Positions 7,296 to 17,530 of a DNA stretch of 64,000 nucleotides are shown piece after piece. The position numbers and the translations under genes are program-made. Positions within the stretch are counted from its first letter, which is position 1; every line of letters starts with the position of its first letter. The notes below the pieces were generated by a model. The model made no database searches. It was not told the origin of the DNA and saw nothing but the letters and a program-made list of their open reading frames with translations. Origin of the DNA: Sphingopyxis bauzanensis. GTDB lineage: Bacteria; Pseudomonadota; Alphaproteobacteria; Sphingomonadales; Sphingomonadaceae. The DNA is taken from positions 124,001-188,000 of the forward strand of contig NZ_NISK01000004.1 of the NCBI RefSeq assembly GCF_002205675.1, written 5' to 3'.

Positions 7296-8702
7296 ATGAA
7301 AATGCTGGCGTCTTTGCTGCTGTCCACACTGGCGGTCACCACGCCCGCGCTCGCCGCCGATCCGGCGCCGCGCCCCGACCAGCTGGCGTTTCGCGAGATT
7401 TACAAGGAACTGGTCGAAACCAACACGACGCTGTCGTCGGGGAGCTGCACGCTGGCCGCCGAACGCATGGCGACGCGATTGCGGGCGGCGGGTATCCCTG
7501 ACAGCCAGCTGAACCTGTTCGCGATCCCCGAAAAGCCCAAGGAAGGCGGGCTTGTCGCCGTCTATCCCGGCACCTCGAAAACCGCGAAACCGATCCTGCT
7601 GATCGCGCATATCGACGTCGTCGAGGCGAAGCGCGAGGATTGGGAGCGCGACCCGTTCGTGATGGTCGAGGAAAATGGCTATTTTTACGGCCGCGGCACC
7701 GCCGACATCAAATCGCAGGCGGCGGTGTGGGTCGACACGCTGATCCGGTTCCAGCAGCAGGGCTATAAGCCCAAACGCACCGTCAAGATGGCGCTGACAT
7801 GCGGCGAGGAAACCAATGGCGCGTTCAACGGTATCGAATGGCTGGCGGCGAACAAACGCGACCTGATCGACGCCGAATTTGCGCTCAATGAAGGCGGCGG
7901 CGGTGACAGCGACGGCAAGGGCAAGGTAATCGGCCAGTCGGTGCAGGTCGGCGAAAAGACCTTCGCCAATTTCCGCCTCGAGACCCGCAACTCCGGCGGT
8001 CACAGCTCGGCGCCGGTGCCTGACAACGCGATCTATCAACTGGCGCGCGCGGTAACGAAGATCGAGGATTATCGCTTTCCGCTCGAAATGACCGCCACGA
8101 CGCGGCGCTATTTTGCCGAGGCAGGCGCGGTGCGCGGCGATGCGATCGGTAACGCGATGGTCGCGCTGGCCAAGAACAACGCCGACAAGGATGCCGAAGC
8201 GATCGTCAACAAGGATCCGTTCCTGCACAGCAATTTACGCACCACCTGCGTCGCGACCTTGCTCGATGGCGGTCACGCCGCCAACGCGCTGCCGCAGCGC
8301 GCCGGTGCCAACATCAACTGCCGCATCTTTCCGGGCCACAGGATCGAATCGATCAGGGACGAACTGGCGACGGTGATCGGCGACCCCGGCGTCACCATCA
8401 CCCAGCTGCCCCCCAAACGCCCCGCCCCGCCCGCCCCCCCGCTCGATCCCAAGATCACCGGCCCGATGGAAATGCTGGTCGCCAAATATTGGCCGGGGCT
8501 GAAGGTCATCCCGTCGATGGCGAACGGCTATACCGACGCGACCTTCCTGGGCGCGGTCGGCATCCCGACCTATGGCATCCCGGGCATGTGGGGCGACCCC
8601 GACGGCAACGGCGCGCACGGCCTGAACGAGCGGATGGAGGTCAAGTCGGTGTATGTCGGGCGCGACTATATGTTCGATCTGGTGAAGGCTTATGCGGATT
8701 AG
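7296..8702 (+). CDS. Exported M20-family metallopeptidase
   Basis: A 468-residue M20/M25/M40 metallohydrolase with a signal peptide cleaved after the ALAADP region (about residue 21). Zinc ligands are visible: His105 in IAHIDVV, Asp137 in GRGTADIKS, the catalytic pair GEET at about 170-173 and a C-terminal His in GAHGLNER. The inserted lid/dimerisation domain lies between about residues 215 and 345. It probably cleaves dipeptides or N-acyl amino acids in the periplasm. ATG 7296 follows GGGGAAGGAA. The gene is divergent from the acyltransferase operon. Confidence 0.9.
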   Translation: MKMLASLLLSTLAVTTPALAADPAPRPDQLAFREIYKELVETNTTLSSGSCTLAAERMATRLRAAGIPDSQLNLFAIPEKPKEGGLVAVYPGTSKTAKPILLIAHIDVVEAKREDWERDPFVMVEENGYFYGRGTADIKSQAAVWVDTLIRFQQQGYKPKRTVKMALTCGEETNGAFNGIEWLAANKRDLIDAEFALNEGGGGDSDGKGKVIGQSVQVGEKTFANFRLETRNSGGHSSAPVPDNAIYQLARAVTKIEDYRFPLEMTATTRRYFAEAGAVRGDAIGNAMVALAKNNADKDAEAIVNKDPFLHSNLRTTCVATLLDGGHAANALPQRAGANINCRIFPGHRIESIRDELATVIGDPGVTITQLPPKRPAPPAPPLDPKITGPMEMLVAKYWPGLKVIPSMANGYTDATFLGAVGIPTYGIPGMWGDPDGNGAHGLNERMEVKSVYVGRDYMFDLVKAYAD

Positions 8703-8763
8703 CGGCCGCGGAACTGACAGGCCGGATCTTAAAAGTGCAGCGCACGACGGCTTACCACCTTTT

Positions 8764-8878
8764 ATCCTCCCTATGGCGCAGCCATGGGGAGGTGGCAGCG
8801 CGAAGCGCTGACGGAGGGTCAATAGGCGCAAACGTCGCTGCCCCTCCACCCCTCGCTTCGCTGCGCGACAGGGAGGAT
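8764..8878. repeat. Intergenic hairpin repeat, family A copy 2
   Basis: Starts ATCCTCCC, ends GGGAGGAT, with the inner palindromes GGCGCAGCC and AGCGCGAAGCGCT and a CTTCGCTGCGCGACAG right arm nearly identical to copy 1 at 2750-2770. It occupies most of the 216-base gap between the convergent M20 peptidase and acyltransferase-3 genes; nothing else is visible there. Confidence 0.82.
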
Positions 8879-8918
8879 TTTCTCCTCATCGTCATCGCGG
8901 ACGCTAAAAAACCAACCC

Positions 8919-10256
8919 TCACCCCGACCGCGCCAGCCGATGCACCGGTCCAAACTGCGCAACCGCCGCCCCGACGAACGGCAGCGCAACCAGCCATAGC
9001 CTCACTCCGGTGACGCCTTCGGGGCTCGCAATGCTGATCGCCGCGGTCGCGCCGAGCCCGGCGCAGATGAGTAGGAGCCCGGCGATTAGACGCCAGTGCG
9101 CAACCGCCTTGTCGCTGCCGCTCGCACGCTCGTAGCGGGCAAATGCCATGATCAGCGGAAACAGCGCCGCGATATAGAGCGCAAACCAGATCGGCCGCGC
9201 GAGCCACCACGCGGCACTGCCCGGCGGAACGTTGAGCCCAATACCGCCAAGCAGCCAGGCCGCGATCATGACGAGGACGAACGCGGTGAGGTGCCAAAGA
9301 TAGATCGTCATGATCATGCCGTTGACGAGCACCACAGCGGTCCAGATGCGAATCTTGTCGAGCATCCGCCGCCCCGCGGGTTCGAGCGCCAGCGCGAAGC
9401 CGCTTTGCGCGATGCCGAGCGCGAGCAGCGCGAGCGTCGGCGGCATCGAATTGCTGAGCCCCGCCCCCGGCACCCCGATCATCGCGACCGGATAGGGGCC
9501 AACACCGACGAGCAGGCCGAGCGCGGCCAGTCCGCCGACGCCCCACCATAGCGCATTATTCGGCGCCAGCCGTCCCTCGCTCCACGCAAAACCCAGCTGG
9601 TGGATCGCCAGCCACACGAAAGCGAAGTTGAGGAAATTCACATACGGCACGTCGAAGCGCAGCACCGCGACGTCAATCAGCACCGCCCCCGCGACGAGCA
9701 TCCAGAAAGACGCGAAGCCGAGCCGCTGCCACGCCATCCACGTCAGCGGCACGACCGCCGCGACCATCAGATAAACCGCGAGGAACCACACCGGGATCAG
9801 CGCGAGCTGCGCCGCCATTGCGACCACGCCGCGTTCGATCCCTAGCAGAGTCCCGAACATCGCGACCAACGTCCAGATCAGGAACAGCGGCAGCACCGGG
9901 TTGATCAGCCGCTGCAATCGCCCGCCGTACCAGCTGGCATAGCTGCCACCCTTGCGCCGCGCCGCGGCCCACGACAAGCCGTTCGAAAAACCGCCGACAA
10001 GGAAGAACAGCGGCATCACCTGAAACCCCAAGGTCAGCCACTGCGTCCACGGCAAGATACCGAGCAGATGCCCACCCTCGACCGCACCGTCCTTCATATA
10101 GGGCGCAGCGACGAGCCAATGCCCGACGACGACCGCCAAAATCGACAGCGCGCGCAGGAAATCGACGTAGCGATTGCGTTCGGGTGGCGACTTTTGCGCC
10201 ATGTCTTTCGCGCGGGACCAGATGTTTTTGCGAACGGCGCCAGTGGTTTCGTTCAA
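8919..10256 (-). CDS. Acyltransferase family 3 (OafA-like) integral membrane protein
   Basis: A roughly 430-445-residue membrane protein with about ten hydrophobic helices. The N-terminal RNRYVDFLRALSILAVVVGH carries the Arg and His conserved in acyltransferase-3 proteins, which O-acylate polysaccharides or lipids at the inner membrane. The start is uncertain: TTG 10256 has a well-spaced AGAGGGA upstream, while ATG 10202 is closer to the conserved domain. The gene is divergent from parC and monocistronic. No glycan cluster surrounds it, so the acceptor is unknown. Confidence 0.82.
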   Translation of the reverse strand: MNETTGAVRKNIWSRAKDMAQKSPPERNRYVDFLRALSILAVVVGHWLVAAPYMKDGAVEGGHLLGILPWTQWLTLGFQVMPLFFLVGGFSNGLSWAAARRKGGSYASWYGGRLQRLINPVLPLFLIWTLVAMFGTLLGIERGVVAMAAQLALIPVWFLAVYLMVAAVVPLTWMAWQRLGFASFWMLVAGAVLIDVAVLRFDVPYVNFLNFAFVWLAIHQLGFAWSEGRLAPNNALWWGVGGLAALGLLVGVGPYPVAMIGVPGAGLSNSMPPTLALLALGIAQSGFALALEPAGRRMLDKIRIWTAVVLVNGMIMTIYLWHLTAFVLVMIAAWLLGGIGLNVPPGSAAWWLARPIWFALYIAALFPLIMAFARYERASGSDKAVAHWRLIAGLLLICAGLGATAAISIASPEGVTGVRLWLVALPFVGAAVAQFGPVHRLARSG

Positions 10257-10355
10257 GTTGTCGTCCCTCTTGCGATTGATCGAACAAGCTAGTGTTGCCG
10301 GGCGCGAACGCAAGCCTTTGCCTTGGCGCGCCAGCCTTGCTATCGCGCCGCGACC

Positions 10356-12656
10356 ATGGCGACCACCACCGACGATCCCGACAATCCAGAACCCGTCCCC
10401 GGCATGACCGACACGCCGTTCGGCAGCGCGCTGTCCGAGCGCTATCTGGTCTATGCGCTATCGACGATCACCGCGCGTTCGCTGCCCGATCTGCGCGACG
10501 GGTTGAAGCCCGTCCACCGCCGCCTGCTGTGGGCGATGCGCGCGATGCGGCTCGATCCATCGCAGGGCTACAAGAAATCCGCGCGCGTCGTCGGCGACGT
10601 GATCGGTAAATTCCACCCGCACGGCGATGTCGCGGTCTATGATGCGATGGTCCGCCTCGCGCAGGATTTCTCGCTCCGATATCCGCTCGTCGACGGCCAA
10701 GGCAATTTCGGCAATATCGACGGCGATAATGCCGCTGCCTATCGTTACACCGAAGCGCGGCTGACGCGCGTCGCGGTCGACCTGATGCAGGGGCTCGACG
10801 AGGGCACCGTCGATTTCAAGCCGACCTATAATGGCGAGGATGAAGAGCCCGAAATCATGCCGGGGCTGTTCCCCAACCTGCTCGCCAATGGCGCCAGCGG
10901 GATCGCGGTCGGCATGGCGACGAATATCCCGCCGCACAATGCTGCCGAGGTAATCGGCGCCGCGCTGCTGCTGATCGAAAACCCGCAGGCCGAGCTGTCC
11001 GAACTGCTCGAGCATGTCAAAGGCCCCGATTTTCCGACCGGCGGCATCGTCGTCGACAGCGCCGAGACGATCGCCCACGCCTATGCCACCGGTCGCGGCG
11101 GCTTCCGCGTCCGCGCGCGCTTTTCGACCGGCAAGGCCGACGGCGCTTGGGAGGACAGCGGGATCGAGAAACTGCCTGGCGGCACCTGGCAGCTGGTGAT
11201 CAGCGAGATTCCCTATGGGGTCGCCAAGGGCAAGCTGATCGAACAGATCGCGCAGCTGATCGCCGACAAGAAATTGCCGATCCTGGAGGATGTTCGTGAC
11301 GAGAGCGCCGAGGATCTGCGCATCGTCATCGAACCCAAGAGCCGCAACGTCGACCCCGATGTTCTGAAGGAAAGCCTGTACCGGCTAACCGACCTCGAAA
11401 GCCGCTTCGCGCTCAATCTCAACGTCCTCGACGCGACGCGGACGCCGAAGGTGATGGGGCTGCACCAGCTGCTCACCGAATGGCTCCAGCACCAGATCGT
11501 CGTGCTGGTCCGCCGCGCGCAGCATCGGATCGCGAAGATCGACGACCGGCTGGAGCTGGTTGCGGGCTATATCATCGCCTTCCTCAACCTAGACCGGATC
11601 ATCGAGATCATCCGCACCGAAGATGAGCCCAAGCCGGTGATGATCGAAGAATTCATCCTGACCGACCGGCAGGCAGAGGCGATCCTCAACATGCGGCTGC
11701 GGAGCCTCCGCAAGCTCGAGGAAATGGAGCTCAAGCGCGAGCAGGCGGACCTCACCGCCGAGCGCGAAGAGCTGGTCAAACTGGTCGAAAGCCCGCAACG
11801 CCAGCGCACCCGGCTGCGCAAGGATCTGGAAAAGCTGCGCACCGTTTACGGGCTCGACACGCTGCTCGGTGCGCGCCGCACGACGATCGCCGAAGCTGCC
11901 CCGGCGCGCGACATTCCGCTCGACGCGATGATCGAGAAGGAGCCGGTGACGGTCATCCTTTCGAAACGCGGCTGGATCCGCGCCCAGCGCGGCCATGTCG
12001 CGGCCAATCAATGGGCGGAGTTCAAGTTCAAGGAAGGCGACGAGCTTCTGTTCGCCGCGCACGCGCAAACCACCGACAAACTTCTGATCGCGGCGAGCGA
12101 CGGGCGTTTCTTCACCATCGGCGCCGACAAGCTGCCCGGCGGGCGCGGGTTTGGCGAGCCGCTGCGGCTGATGGTCGACATCGACCCGGAGGCTAAGATC
12201 GTCGCGATGATCCCGGCGAGCGCCGACGGTCGCCTGCTGCTCGCCTCGACAAGCGGCCATGGTTTCATCGCGCAAATGGCGGAGGTGGTCGCAGAGACGC
12301 GCAAGGGGCGCAACGTCGTCAACCTCAAGACCGGCGCGCAGCTCGCGGTCGTGCGCCCGATCGTCGCCAGTGACGACAGCCTCGCGGTTGTCGGCGAAAA
12401 TCGCAAGCTCGTGGTTTTCCCGATCAGCGAAGTGCCGGTGATGGCGAGGGGTCAGGGGGTCATGCTGCAACGCTATCGCGACGGTGGCCTGTCCGATGCA
12501 GTCAGCTTTGCCTTTGCCGACGGGCTAAGCTGGGCGATGGGCGGCGATACGGGGCGGATGCGGACCGAAACCGATCTGGTGCCGTGGCGCGTCGCGCGCG
12601 GCGCGGCGGGGCGGATGCCGCCGACCGGCTTTCCGCGGAACAATCGCTTCGGCTGA
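10356..12656 (+). CDS. parC: DNA topoisomerase IV subunit A
   Basis: A 766-residue GyrA/ParC-type subunit that cuts and rejoins DNA for chromosome decatenation. The N-terminal [16 protein letters not shown] block, the catalytic Tyr131 in YRYTEARLT and the coiled-coil gate (residues about 430-500) are clear. The C-terminal region is short and degenerate in GyrA boxes, with repeats such as GRGFGEP, which fits ParC rather than GyrA. In the quinolone pocket the sequence reads [12 protein letters not shown], so the positions of E. coli Ser80 and Glu84 are Val92 and Asp96. ATG 10356 is preferred to an upstream in-frame TTG. No partner parE is in the window. Confidence 0.93.
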   Translation: MATTTDDPDNPEPVPGMTDTPFGSALSERYLVYALSTITARSLPDLRDGLKPVHRRLLWAMRAMRLDPSQGYKKSARVVGDVIGKFHPHGDVAVYDAMVRLAQDFSLRYPLVDGQGNFGNIDGDNAAAYRYTEARLTRVAVDLMQGLDEGTVDFKPTYNGEDEEPEIMPGLFPNLLANGASGIAVGMATNIPPHNAAEVIGAALLLIENPQAELSELLEHVKGPDFPTGGIVVDSAETIAHAYATGRGGFRVRARFSTGKADGAWEDSGIEKLPGGTWQLVISEIPYGVAKGKLIEQIAQLIADKKLPILEDVRDESAEDLRIVIEPKSRNVDPDVLKESLYRLTDLESRFALNLNVLDATRTPKVMGLHQLLTEWLQHQIVVLVRRAQHRIAKIDDRLELVAGYIIAFLNLDRIIEIIRTEDEPKPVMIEEFILTDRQAEAILNMRLRSLRKLEEMELKREQADLTAEREELVKLVESPQRQRTRLRKDLEKLRTVYGLDTLLGARRTTIAEAAPARDIPLDAMIEKEPVTVILSKRGWIRAQRGHVAANQWAEFKFKEGDELLFAAHAQTTDKLLIAASDGRFFTIGADKLPGGRGFGEPLRLMVDIDPEAKIVAMIPASADGRLLLASTSGHGFIAQMAEVVAETRKGRNVVNLKTGAQLAVVRPIVASDDSLAVVGENRKLVVFPISEVPVMARGQGVMLQRYRDGGLSDAVSFAFADGLSWAMGGDTGRMRTETDLVPWRVARGAAGRMPPTGFPRNNRFG

Positions 12657-12709
12657 CCGCATTTTCCCTTTGCCGTAAATAGCTTCTTTACCCCCCGCCC
12701 CATAAGCAT

Positions 12710-14428
12710 ATGCCAATGGGGAAAGGTCGCACAAAACCCGCTGTTATGCCACTTGATCGAACCGGTGAAGACCGGCCCTTGTTGTTTGTCGGCTGGATCG
12801 ACGCGCTCCCGGTGCCAGCGGCGCTGATCCGCCCGCTCGCGCGCGGCAATTTTCGCCTGCACGCCAGCAATGCTGCATTCGACCGGCTGAGTCTGTCGCC
12901 CGCTGGGGCCGACGCCCCGATCCAGCTCTTGCGCGCCGTCGAACGCGCGGCGCAATCCCCCGATGACACGCAGGAATTCAGCTGCCAGCTGGGCGATGGC
13001 GTCGCGGCGCGCGACCTGCGCGGATCGATCGGGCCGCTGCCCACCGAATCGGGCGACGAAAGCCTGTTCCTGCTGACGCTGATCGACCGCACCCAGGAAA
13101 TGATGACCGAGCGCAACCTGCGCCGCGAACTGGTGTCTGACAGCCTGACCGGCCTGCCAAATCGCGCCGGGTTCGAAGAAATGGTCGAACAGCGCGGCGT
13201 CACCGACGGCATCGGCACCGACCATGCCGTCCTCCTGCTCGACCTCGCGCGCTTCAGCCGCATCAACGAACATATCGGCCCGATGGCGGGCGACGAGCTG
13301 ATTATAACCGTCGCGCGACGGCTGAAATCATCCTTGCGCAGCGGGGACATTTTGGCCCGCACCGGCGGCGATGAATTCGCCATTTCGACCCGCGTTGCGG
13401 GTGGCCGCGCCGATGTGCGCGAAATGGCGCGTCGTATCCGCGGCTGTTTCGATCATCCTTTCCGGATCGGCGATCTGAAGGTCAGCGTCGATTGCGCGCT
13501 CGGCTGCGCGATCCAGCCCGCGACCGAAATCGACGTCGCCGACCAGATCCGCCACGCCCAGATCGCGCTGAAACGCGCCAAACAGACCGATCGCATCGAA
13601 ATTTACGAACCCGAATCGGCAATGCTGTCGGACAATCGCTTCGGGCTCGAAACCGAATTGCGCAATGCGATCGAGGAAGACCGGCTCCATCTGGCTTTTC
13701 AGCCACTGATCGAGCTTGCGACCGGCAAGGTTGCCGGCTTCGAAGCGCTTGCGCGCTGGGACAAACAGGACGGGCATGCGATTTCGCCCAGCGAATTCAT
13801 CCCGATCGCCGAGGATTCGGGGCTGATCGTCCCGCTCGGCCAATGGGCGATCGGCAAGGCGGCGGCGGTGCTCGCCGACTGGGACAAACAAAATGGTGGC
13901 GAGACGGTCGATTGCTATGTCTCGGTCAATGTCTCGGCGATCCAGTTGCTGCGCGACGATGTCGCTGCGGTGGTGCGGGGCGCGCTCGAAAAGCACAAGA
14001 TCGGCGGCGAGCGGCTGATGATCGAACTCACCGAAAGCGCAATCATCGGCGACCCCGATCTCGCGCTGTCGGTGCTCAGCGAGCTGAAGGCGCTCGACGC
14101 GCGCGTTGCGATGGACGATTTCGGCACCGGCTATTCGAACTTGGCCTATCTCCAGCGTCTACCGCTCGACGTGCTCAAGATCGACCGCAGCTTTGTCGAG
14201 CATATGGTCGACGACCGCGACAAAGTGGCAATCGTCCGCACGATCCAGAGCCTCGCCGAAGTGCTGGGGATGAAGACCACCGCCGAGGGGGTCGAAACCA
14301 CCGATCAGGCACGACTGCTGTCGGCGCTCGGCTGCGATTTCGGGCAGGGTTATTTGTTTGCGCGGCCGCTGGAAGGCGCCGCGGCGCTCGATTTCTGGCG
14401 TCAGTCGCTGGTGCGCCCGATCTTCTGA
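12710..14428 (+). CDS. Cyclic-di-GMP turnover protein with GGDEF and EAL domains
   Basis: The 572-residue cytosolic protein has an N-terminal PAS-like sensory region (about 1-135), a GGDEF domain with intact TGGDEF near residue 218 and an EAL domain from about 310 with GFEALARW near 345, SVNVSA, DDFGTGYSNL, LKIDRSFV and AEGVET motifs. Both catalytic signatures look intact, so it could make and degrade c-di-GMP, though in such proteins the GGDEF half is often regulatory. No transmembrane segment is visible. It ends 28 bases inside the convergent CCA-transferase gene. Confidence 0.92.
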   Translation: MPMGKGRTKPAVMPLDRTGEDRPLLFVGWIDALPVPAALIRPLARGNFRLHASNAAFDRLSLSPAGADAPIQLLRAVERAAQSPDDTQEFSCQLGDGVAARDLRGSIGPLPTESGDESLFLLTLIDRTQEMMTERNLRRELVSDSLTGLPNRAGFEEMVEQRGVTDGIGTDHAVLLLDLARFSRINEHIGPMAGDELIITVARRLKSSLRSGDILARTGGDEFAISTRVAGGRADVREMARRIRGCFDHPFRIGDLKVSVDCALGCAIQPATEIDVADQIRHAQIALKRAKQTDRIEIYEPESAMLSDNRFGLETELRNAIEEDRLHLAFQPLIELATGKVAGFEALARWDKQDGHAISPSEFIPIAEDSGLIVPLGQWAIGKAAAVLADWDKQNGGETVDCYVSVNVSAIQLLRDDVAAVVRGALEKHKIGGERLMIELTESAIIGDPDLALSVLSELKALDARVAMDDFGTGYSNLAYLQRLPLDVLKIDRSFVEHMVDDRDKVAIVRTIQSLAEVLGMKTTAEGVETTDQARLLSALGCDFGQGYLFARPLEGAAALDFWRQSLVRPIF

Positions 14429-15597
14429 TTGACGAGTTCCACGACGCGCGCCGCATCGGGAAAATCCTCGGCCACCCACGCCGCCTCGATATCCTTCAGG
14501 ATGCGCGCAACCTCTGGCCCGACCGCAATCCCGCGCGCGACGATGTCGCCGCCTTTGACTGGCAGCTGCGGCACCGCCCATCCCGTCAGATCGCGCACCG
14601 CGGCAGCGTCCCCCGCGATCAGATGCACGTCGCGCGCCGCCTCGACCCCGATCGTATGCGCAAGCTGCCGGATCGGCCGCGCGACGTCGCCGCGATGCTC
14701 GGCCACGGCGCCCAGATATTTGCGCTGCCGCGTCGATAGCCGCAGGCGGCTCGCCACGTGCTCGGCGATCGCGCGATCGGCGGGGAGTAGCGCCGCAAGA
14801 CGGCGGTGCGCCGCCACATCGGCCCTGGCGGCGGCTTCGTTGGCGAGCAGGCAGTCGAACGTGACGGCAAAATCCGGATCGAGTTCGGGCAGCAGCACCG
14901 CAAAAATGCCGTCGACCGCCATCTGGCCAACAATCGCACGCGGATCAGACAACGTCAAAATCTTCATCAGCTCGTCGGCGATGCGTTCGCGCGACAGGCT
15001 TTTGAGCGACTGGCGCGCAGTCACCACCGCGGCGTGGCTGACCGCATCAAGATCGCCGCGCCCGAAGCGCGCCGCAAAGCGATAGTAACGCAGGATGCGC
15101 AGATGATCCTCGGCGATCCGCGTTGCGGCATCGCCGATAAAGCGCACGCAGCCGCTGTGCAGATCGGCAATGCCGCCGAAATAGTCATCGACTGCCCCGG
15201 TTTCGGGATCGGCATAGAGCGCGTTGATCGTGAAATCGCGCCGCGCCGCATCGTCGTACCACTCGCTGGCGAAAGCGACCATCGCGCGGCGGCCGTCGGT
15301 TTCGACATCGTGGCGCAGCGTCGTGATCTCGTGATGATCGCCGCTCGCGACCGCAGTGACGGTGCCATGCGCAATGCCAGTCGGAATCACCTTTATATCC
15401 GCCGTCTCCAGCCGCCGCGTCACCTCGTCCGGCAACAATGGCGTCGCCAGGTCGATGTCGGTCACCGGCAGCGCCAGCAGCGTGTCGCGCACCGCGCCGC
15501 CGACGATCTTCACCGCCCCGCCGTCGCTGCCGAGCGCCGCGACGATGCGGCGCAGCCCCGGCCTCACCCGCCATTCGGCATCGGGCAGCACGCTCAC
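14401..15597 (-). CDS. CCA tRNA nucleotidyltransferase / poly(A) polymerase family
   Basis: A 398-residue class II nucleotidyltransferase. The signature GGAVRDTLL, the DIDLATP catalytic aspartates (about residues 45-50), RRDFTINAL and the DHLRILRYYRFAARFG RNA-binding block are all present. It adds or repairs the 3'-CCA of tRNAs or has a related polymerase role. The C-terminus lacks an HD phosphohydrolase domain. GTG 15597 forms a GTGA overlap with the NUDIX stop. It is the last gene of a minus-strand operon, DUF1285-NUDIX-CCA transferase, an arrangement familiar in alphaproteobacteria. Confidence 0.9.
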   Translation of the reverse strand: MSVLPDAEWRVRPGLRRIVAALGSDGGAVKIVGGAVRDTLLALPVTDIDLATPLLPDEVTRRLETADIKVIPTGIAHGTVTAVASGDHHEITTLRHDVETDGRRAMVAFASEWYDDAARRDFTINALYADPETGAVDDYFGGIADLHSGCVRFIGDAATRIAEDHLRILRYYRFAARFGRGDLDAVSHAAVVTARQSLKSLSRERIADELMKILTLSDPRAIVGQMAVDGIFAVLLPELDPDFAVTFDCLLANEAAARADVAAHRRLAALLPADRAIAEHVASRLRLSTRQRKYLGAVAEHRGDVARPIRQLAHTIGVEAARDVHLIAGDAAAVRDLTGWAVPQLPVKGGDIVARGIAVGPEVARILKDIEAAWVAEDFPDAARVVELVNQKIGRTSD

Positions 15598-16178
15598 CGG
15601 TGCCAGCCCGCCGGCATCCGCCGCGCCAGATTGATGATGATCCCCGCCGTCACGCCCCAGATCCTGCGTCCTTGCCAGTCCATGTCGTAATAATGCCGGT
15701 CCTGACCCTGCCAATGCGCCTGCTGACGCGCATAATTGGCGGGATCGAACAATATGTCGAGCGGCACTTCGAACCAGTCCTCGACCTCGTCGGGATTGGG
15801 GTCGAGCGGCAGGTCGGGCGGGATGACGCCCAGCACCGGGGTGATGATGTAACCGCTGCCAGACCGATAGGGTTCGGTCACCCCCGCCACCATCACGTCG
15901 CGGGGGTTGAGCCCGATCTCCTCCTCGGCCTCGCGCAGCGCCGCGTCTATCGCATCGCGGTCGTCGGGGTCGATCTTACCACCCGGAAAGGCGACCTGCC
16001 CCGCGTGGCTGCGCAGCCATTGCGGGCGTTGGGTCAGAATGACGCCGGGGTCGGGGCGATCGGTAAAGGCGACCAGTACCGCGGCATCGCGCAAGGTGGG
16101 CGTACCCAGATATGCCTCATCCTCCCCCGCATCGGGCAGCAGATTGTCGAGCGCAGCGCGCAGCTTCGCCGACAGCAT
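15594..16178 (-). CDS. NUDIX hydrolase, CoA pyrophosphatase (NudL/UPF0035) type
   Basis: A 194-residue NUDIX protein. The UPF0035 signature SHAGQVAFPGGK precedes the NUDIX box GGK...REAEEEIGL (about residues 66-88). This combination marks CoA pyrophosphatases that cleave CoA or acyl-CoA to phosphopantetheine and 3',5'-ADP. Its ATG shares one base with the upstream DUF1285 stop (TGATG), and its TGA overlaps the next gene's GTG, so all three genes appear translationally coupled. Confidence 0.9.
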   Translation of the reverse strand: MLSAKLRAALDNLLPDAGEDEAYLGTPTLRDAAVLVAFTDRPDPGVILTQRPQWLRSHAGQVAFPGGKIDPDDRDAIDAALREAEEEIGLNPRDVMVAGVTEPYRSGSGYIITPVLGVIPPDLPLDPNPDEVEDWFEVPLDILFDPANYARQQAHWQGQDRHYYDMDWQGRRIWGVTAGIIINLARRMPAGWHR

Positions 16179-16774
16179 CAGCGATCGACCAGTGGAAATT
16201 GCGCGCCATTCGACCAGATCGCGGGCGGATCGCTTTGGTCGGCGAGCGCCATCTCGACGATCTCGTAATAAAGCGCGCGATCGATCCGCGCGTCGAGCCC
16301 GTTGCCGATGGCGCCGCGGACATGCAGCCGCGGGTCGGGGCTGTCGGGATTGCTTCCGAAGGTTAGCAGATGATCGGGTCCGGCCATAACAAGGTCGTCG
16401 GAGTCGAGCCGGAAGACGAGCTGGCGCGCCGCGCCTTCGCCCTCGCTCTTCATTTCGACGGCGCGAAACGGCGTGTCCTCGACCGCGATGCGGAGCCGTT
16501 CGGCGGGCGTGACGAGGACATGGCTGCCATCGGCTTCACGGCGCAGGATCGTCGAGAACAGCTTCACCATCGCGGGCCGGTTGATCCGCCCGCCCTCATG
16601 ATACCAGCTGCCGTCGGCGCGGATTTCCATAAAACTGTCGCCGCTGCGCTCCGGGTGCCATTGGTCAACCGGCGGCAGCTTGCGCGCCGCGAGCAGTTCG
16701 GCAGCTTCGGTGAGCGAGAGCTGCGAGAAGTCTTTGGGGAGTGAAGGCGCCGGGGTGACCATGGCAACCGACAT
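16178..16774 (-). CDS. DUF1285 family protein
   Basis: A 198-residue protein with family features PPVDQWHPERSGDSFMEIRADGSWYHEGG and INRPAMVKLFSTILRRE, which define DUF1285, a cytosolic family of unknown function widely linked to NUDIX and CCA transferase genes as here. No catalytic motif is recognisable. I start at ATG 16774 (MSVAMVTP); a second ATG is four codons in, and the frame continues upstream without sequence resembling the family. It is first in the three-gene operon. Confidence 0.85.
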   Translation of the reverse strand: MSVAMVTPAPSLPKDFSQLSLTEAAELLAARKLPPVDQWHPERSGDSFMEIRADGSWYHEGGRINRPAMVKLFSTILRREADGSHVLVTPAERLRIAVEDTPFRAVEMKSEGEGAARQLVFRLDSDDLVMAGPDHLLTFGSNPDSPDPRLHVRGAIGNGLDARIDRALYYEIVEMALADQSDPPAIWSNGAQFPLVDR

Positions 16775-16827
16775 AGGGGGGCCAACGGATCGTGCAAGTC
16801 GCAGCGTAGGTCTAACCACTAGGCCGT

Positions 16828-16929
16828 GCCCCTGCGAAGGCAGGGGCCCGTCATCGGCCCTATGCGTCCCCCATCGAGCGGTTGGCCAGGGCGAAAACTC
16901 AGGTGATGGGCCCCTGCCTTCGCAGGGGC
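16828..16929. repeat. Intergenic hairpin repeat, family C
   Basis: Two nested hairpins whose outer ends are inverted copies: GCCCCTGCGAAGGCAGGGGCC at the left and GGCCCCTGCCTTCGCAGGGGC at the right, with CATCGG/CGATGG-like inner segments. It fills the 162-base gap between the DUF1285 start and the end of the GNAT gene. No gene is seen in the gap. Confidence 0.85.
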
Positions 16930-16936
16930 AGGGGGC

Positions 16937-17440
16937 CTAACGCGGCCCGATCATCCCCGCGCCGGTCGGCAGGTCATGCCGATTCAGCGCGCGCGCCAGC
17001 AAACGCCGCTGCTCGAACGGCCCTGGCAAATCCCACGCTCCCGTCGCGTCAGCGTCAAAGCCGAAGAATCGCCCATAATATTCGGGATCGCCAATCATCA
17101 TCAGCGCGCCGTCGGCCGCGCTTTCCGCCGCATCCAACATATGCGCCATCAACACCCGACCGTGACCGCCACGCTGGAGGTCGGGACGCACCGCGACCGG
17201 ACCGACCATCACCAGCGGCGTCGCCGCACCATCGACCGCGCGATGCGCGACCGGCCAGCACTGGATGGTGCCGATCAACGCGCCATCGTCGATCAGGGCG
17301 AAACTGAGTTGGGGGATCGCATCCACGCCTTCGCGGATGCGATACGCGGTTCGTCCAAAGCGGTCGGCCCCGAAAGCGGCGTCGAGGAGATCATCCACCG
17401 CCTGCGGTTCGATGTCCGACAATGGAAGTAACTCGACCAA
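16937..17440 (-). CDS. GNAT family N-acetyltransferase (YhbS-like)
   Basis: A 167-residue GNAT protein. The acetyl-CoA binding motif A appears as VGPVAVRPDLQRGGHGRVLM (about residues 80-100), followed by YYGRFFGF, the signature of the YhbS/predicted N-acetyltransferase group. Substrate is unknown. It is monocistronic and divergent from folB; the 90-base intergenic region presumably holds both promoters. Confidence 0.88.
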   Translation of the reverse strand: MVELLPLSDIEPQAVDDLLDAAFGADRFGRTAYRIREGVDAIPQLSFALIDDGALIGTIQCWPVAHRAVDGAATPLVMVGPVAVRPDLQRGGHGRVLMAHMLDAAESAADGALMMIGDPEYYGRFFGFDADATGAWDLPGPFEQRRLLARALNRHDLPTGAGMIGPR

Positions 17441-17530
17441 CGCGCGCCCTTTCGCTAATGCGGCGGCGCTTTAGGGTCCGAGGCCGACATTGCAAAGGTG
17501 AATGTCGCCGCGGCAGGAACAGGATTTCTT

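Noticed and set aside
6531..8228. A 565-codon minus-strand frame extending the acyltransferase upstream
   Set aside because: Only the part from GTG 7169 shows acyltransferase motifs; the rest is antisense to the M20 peptidase.
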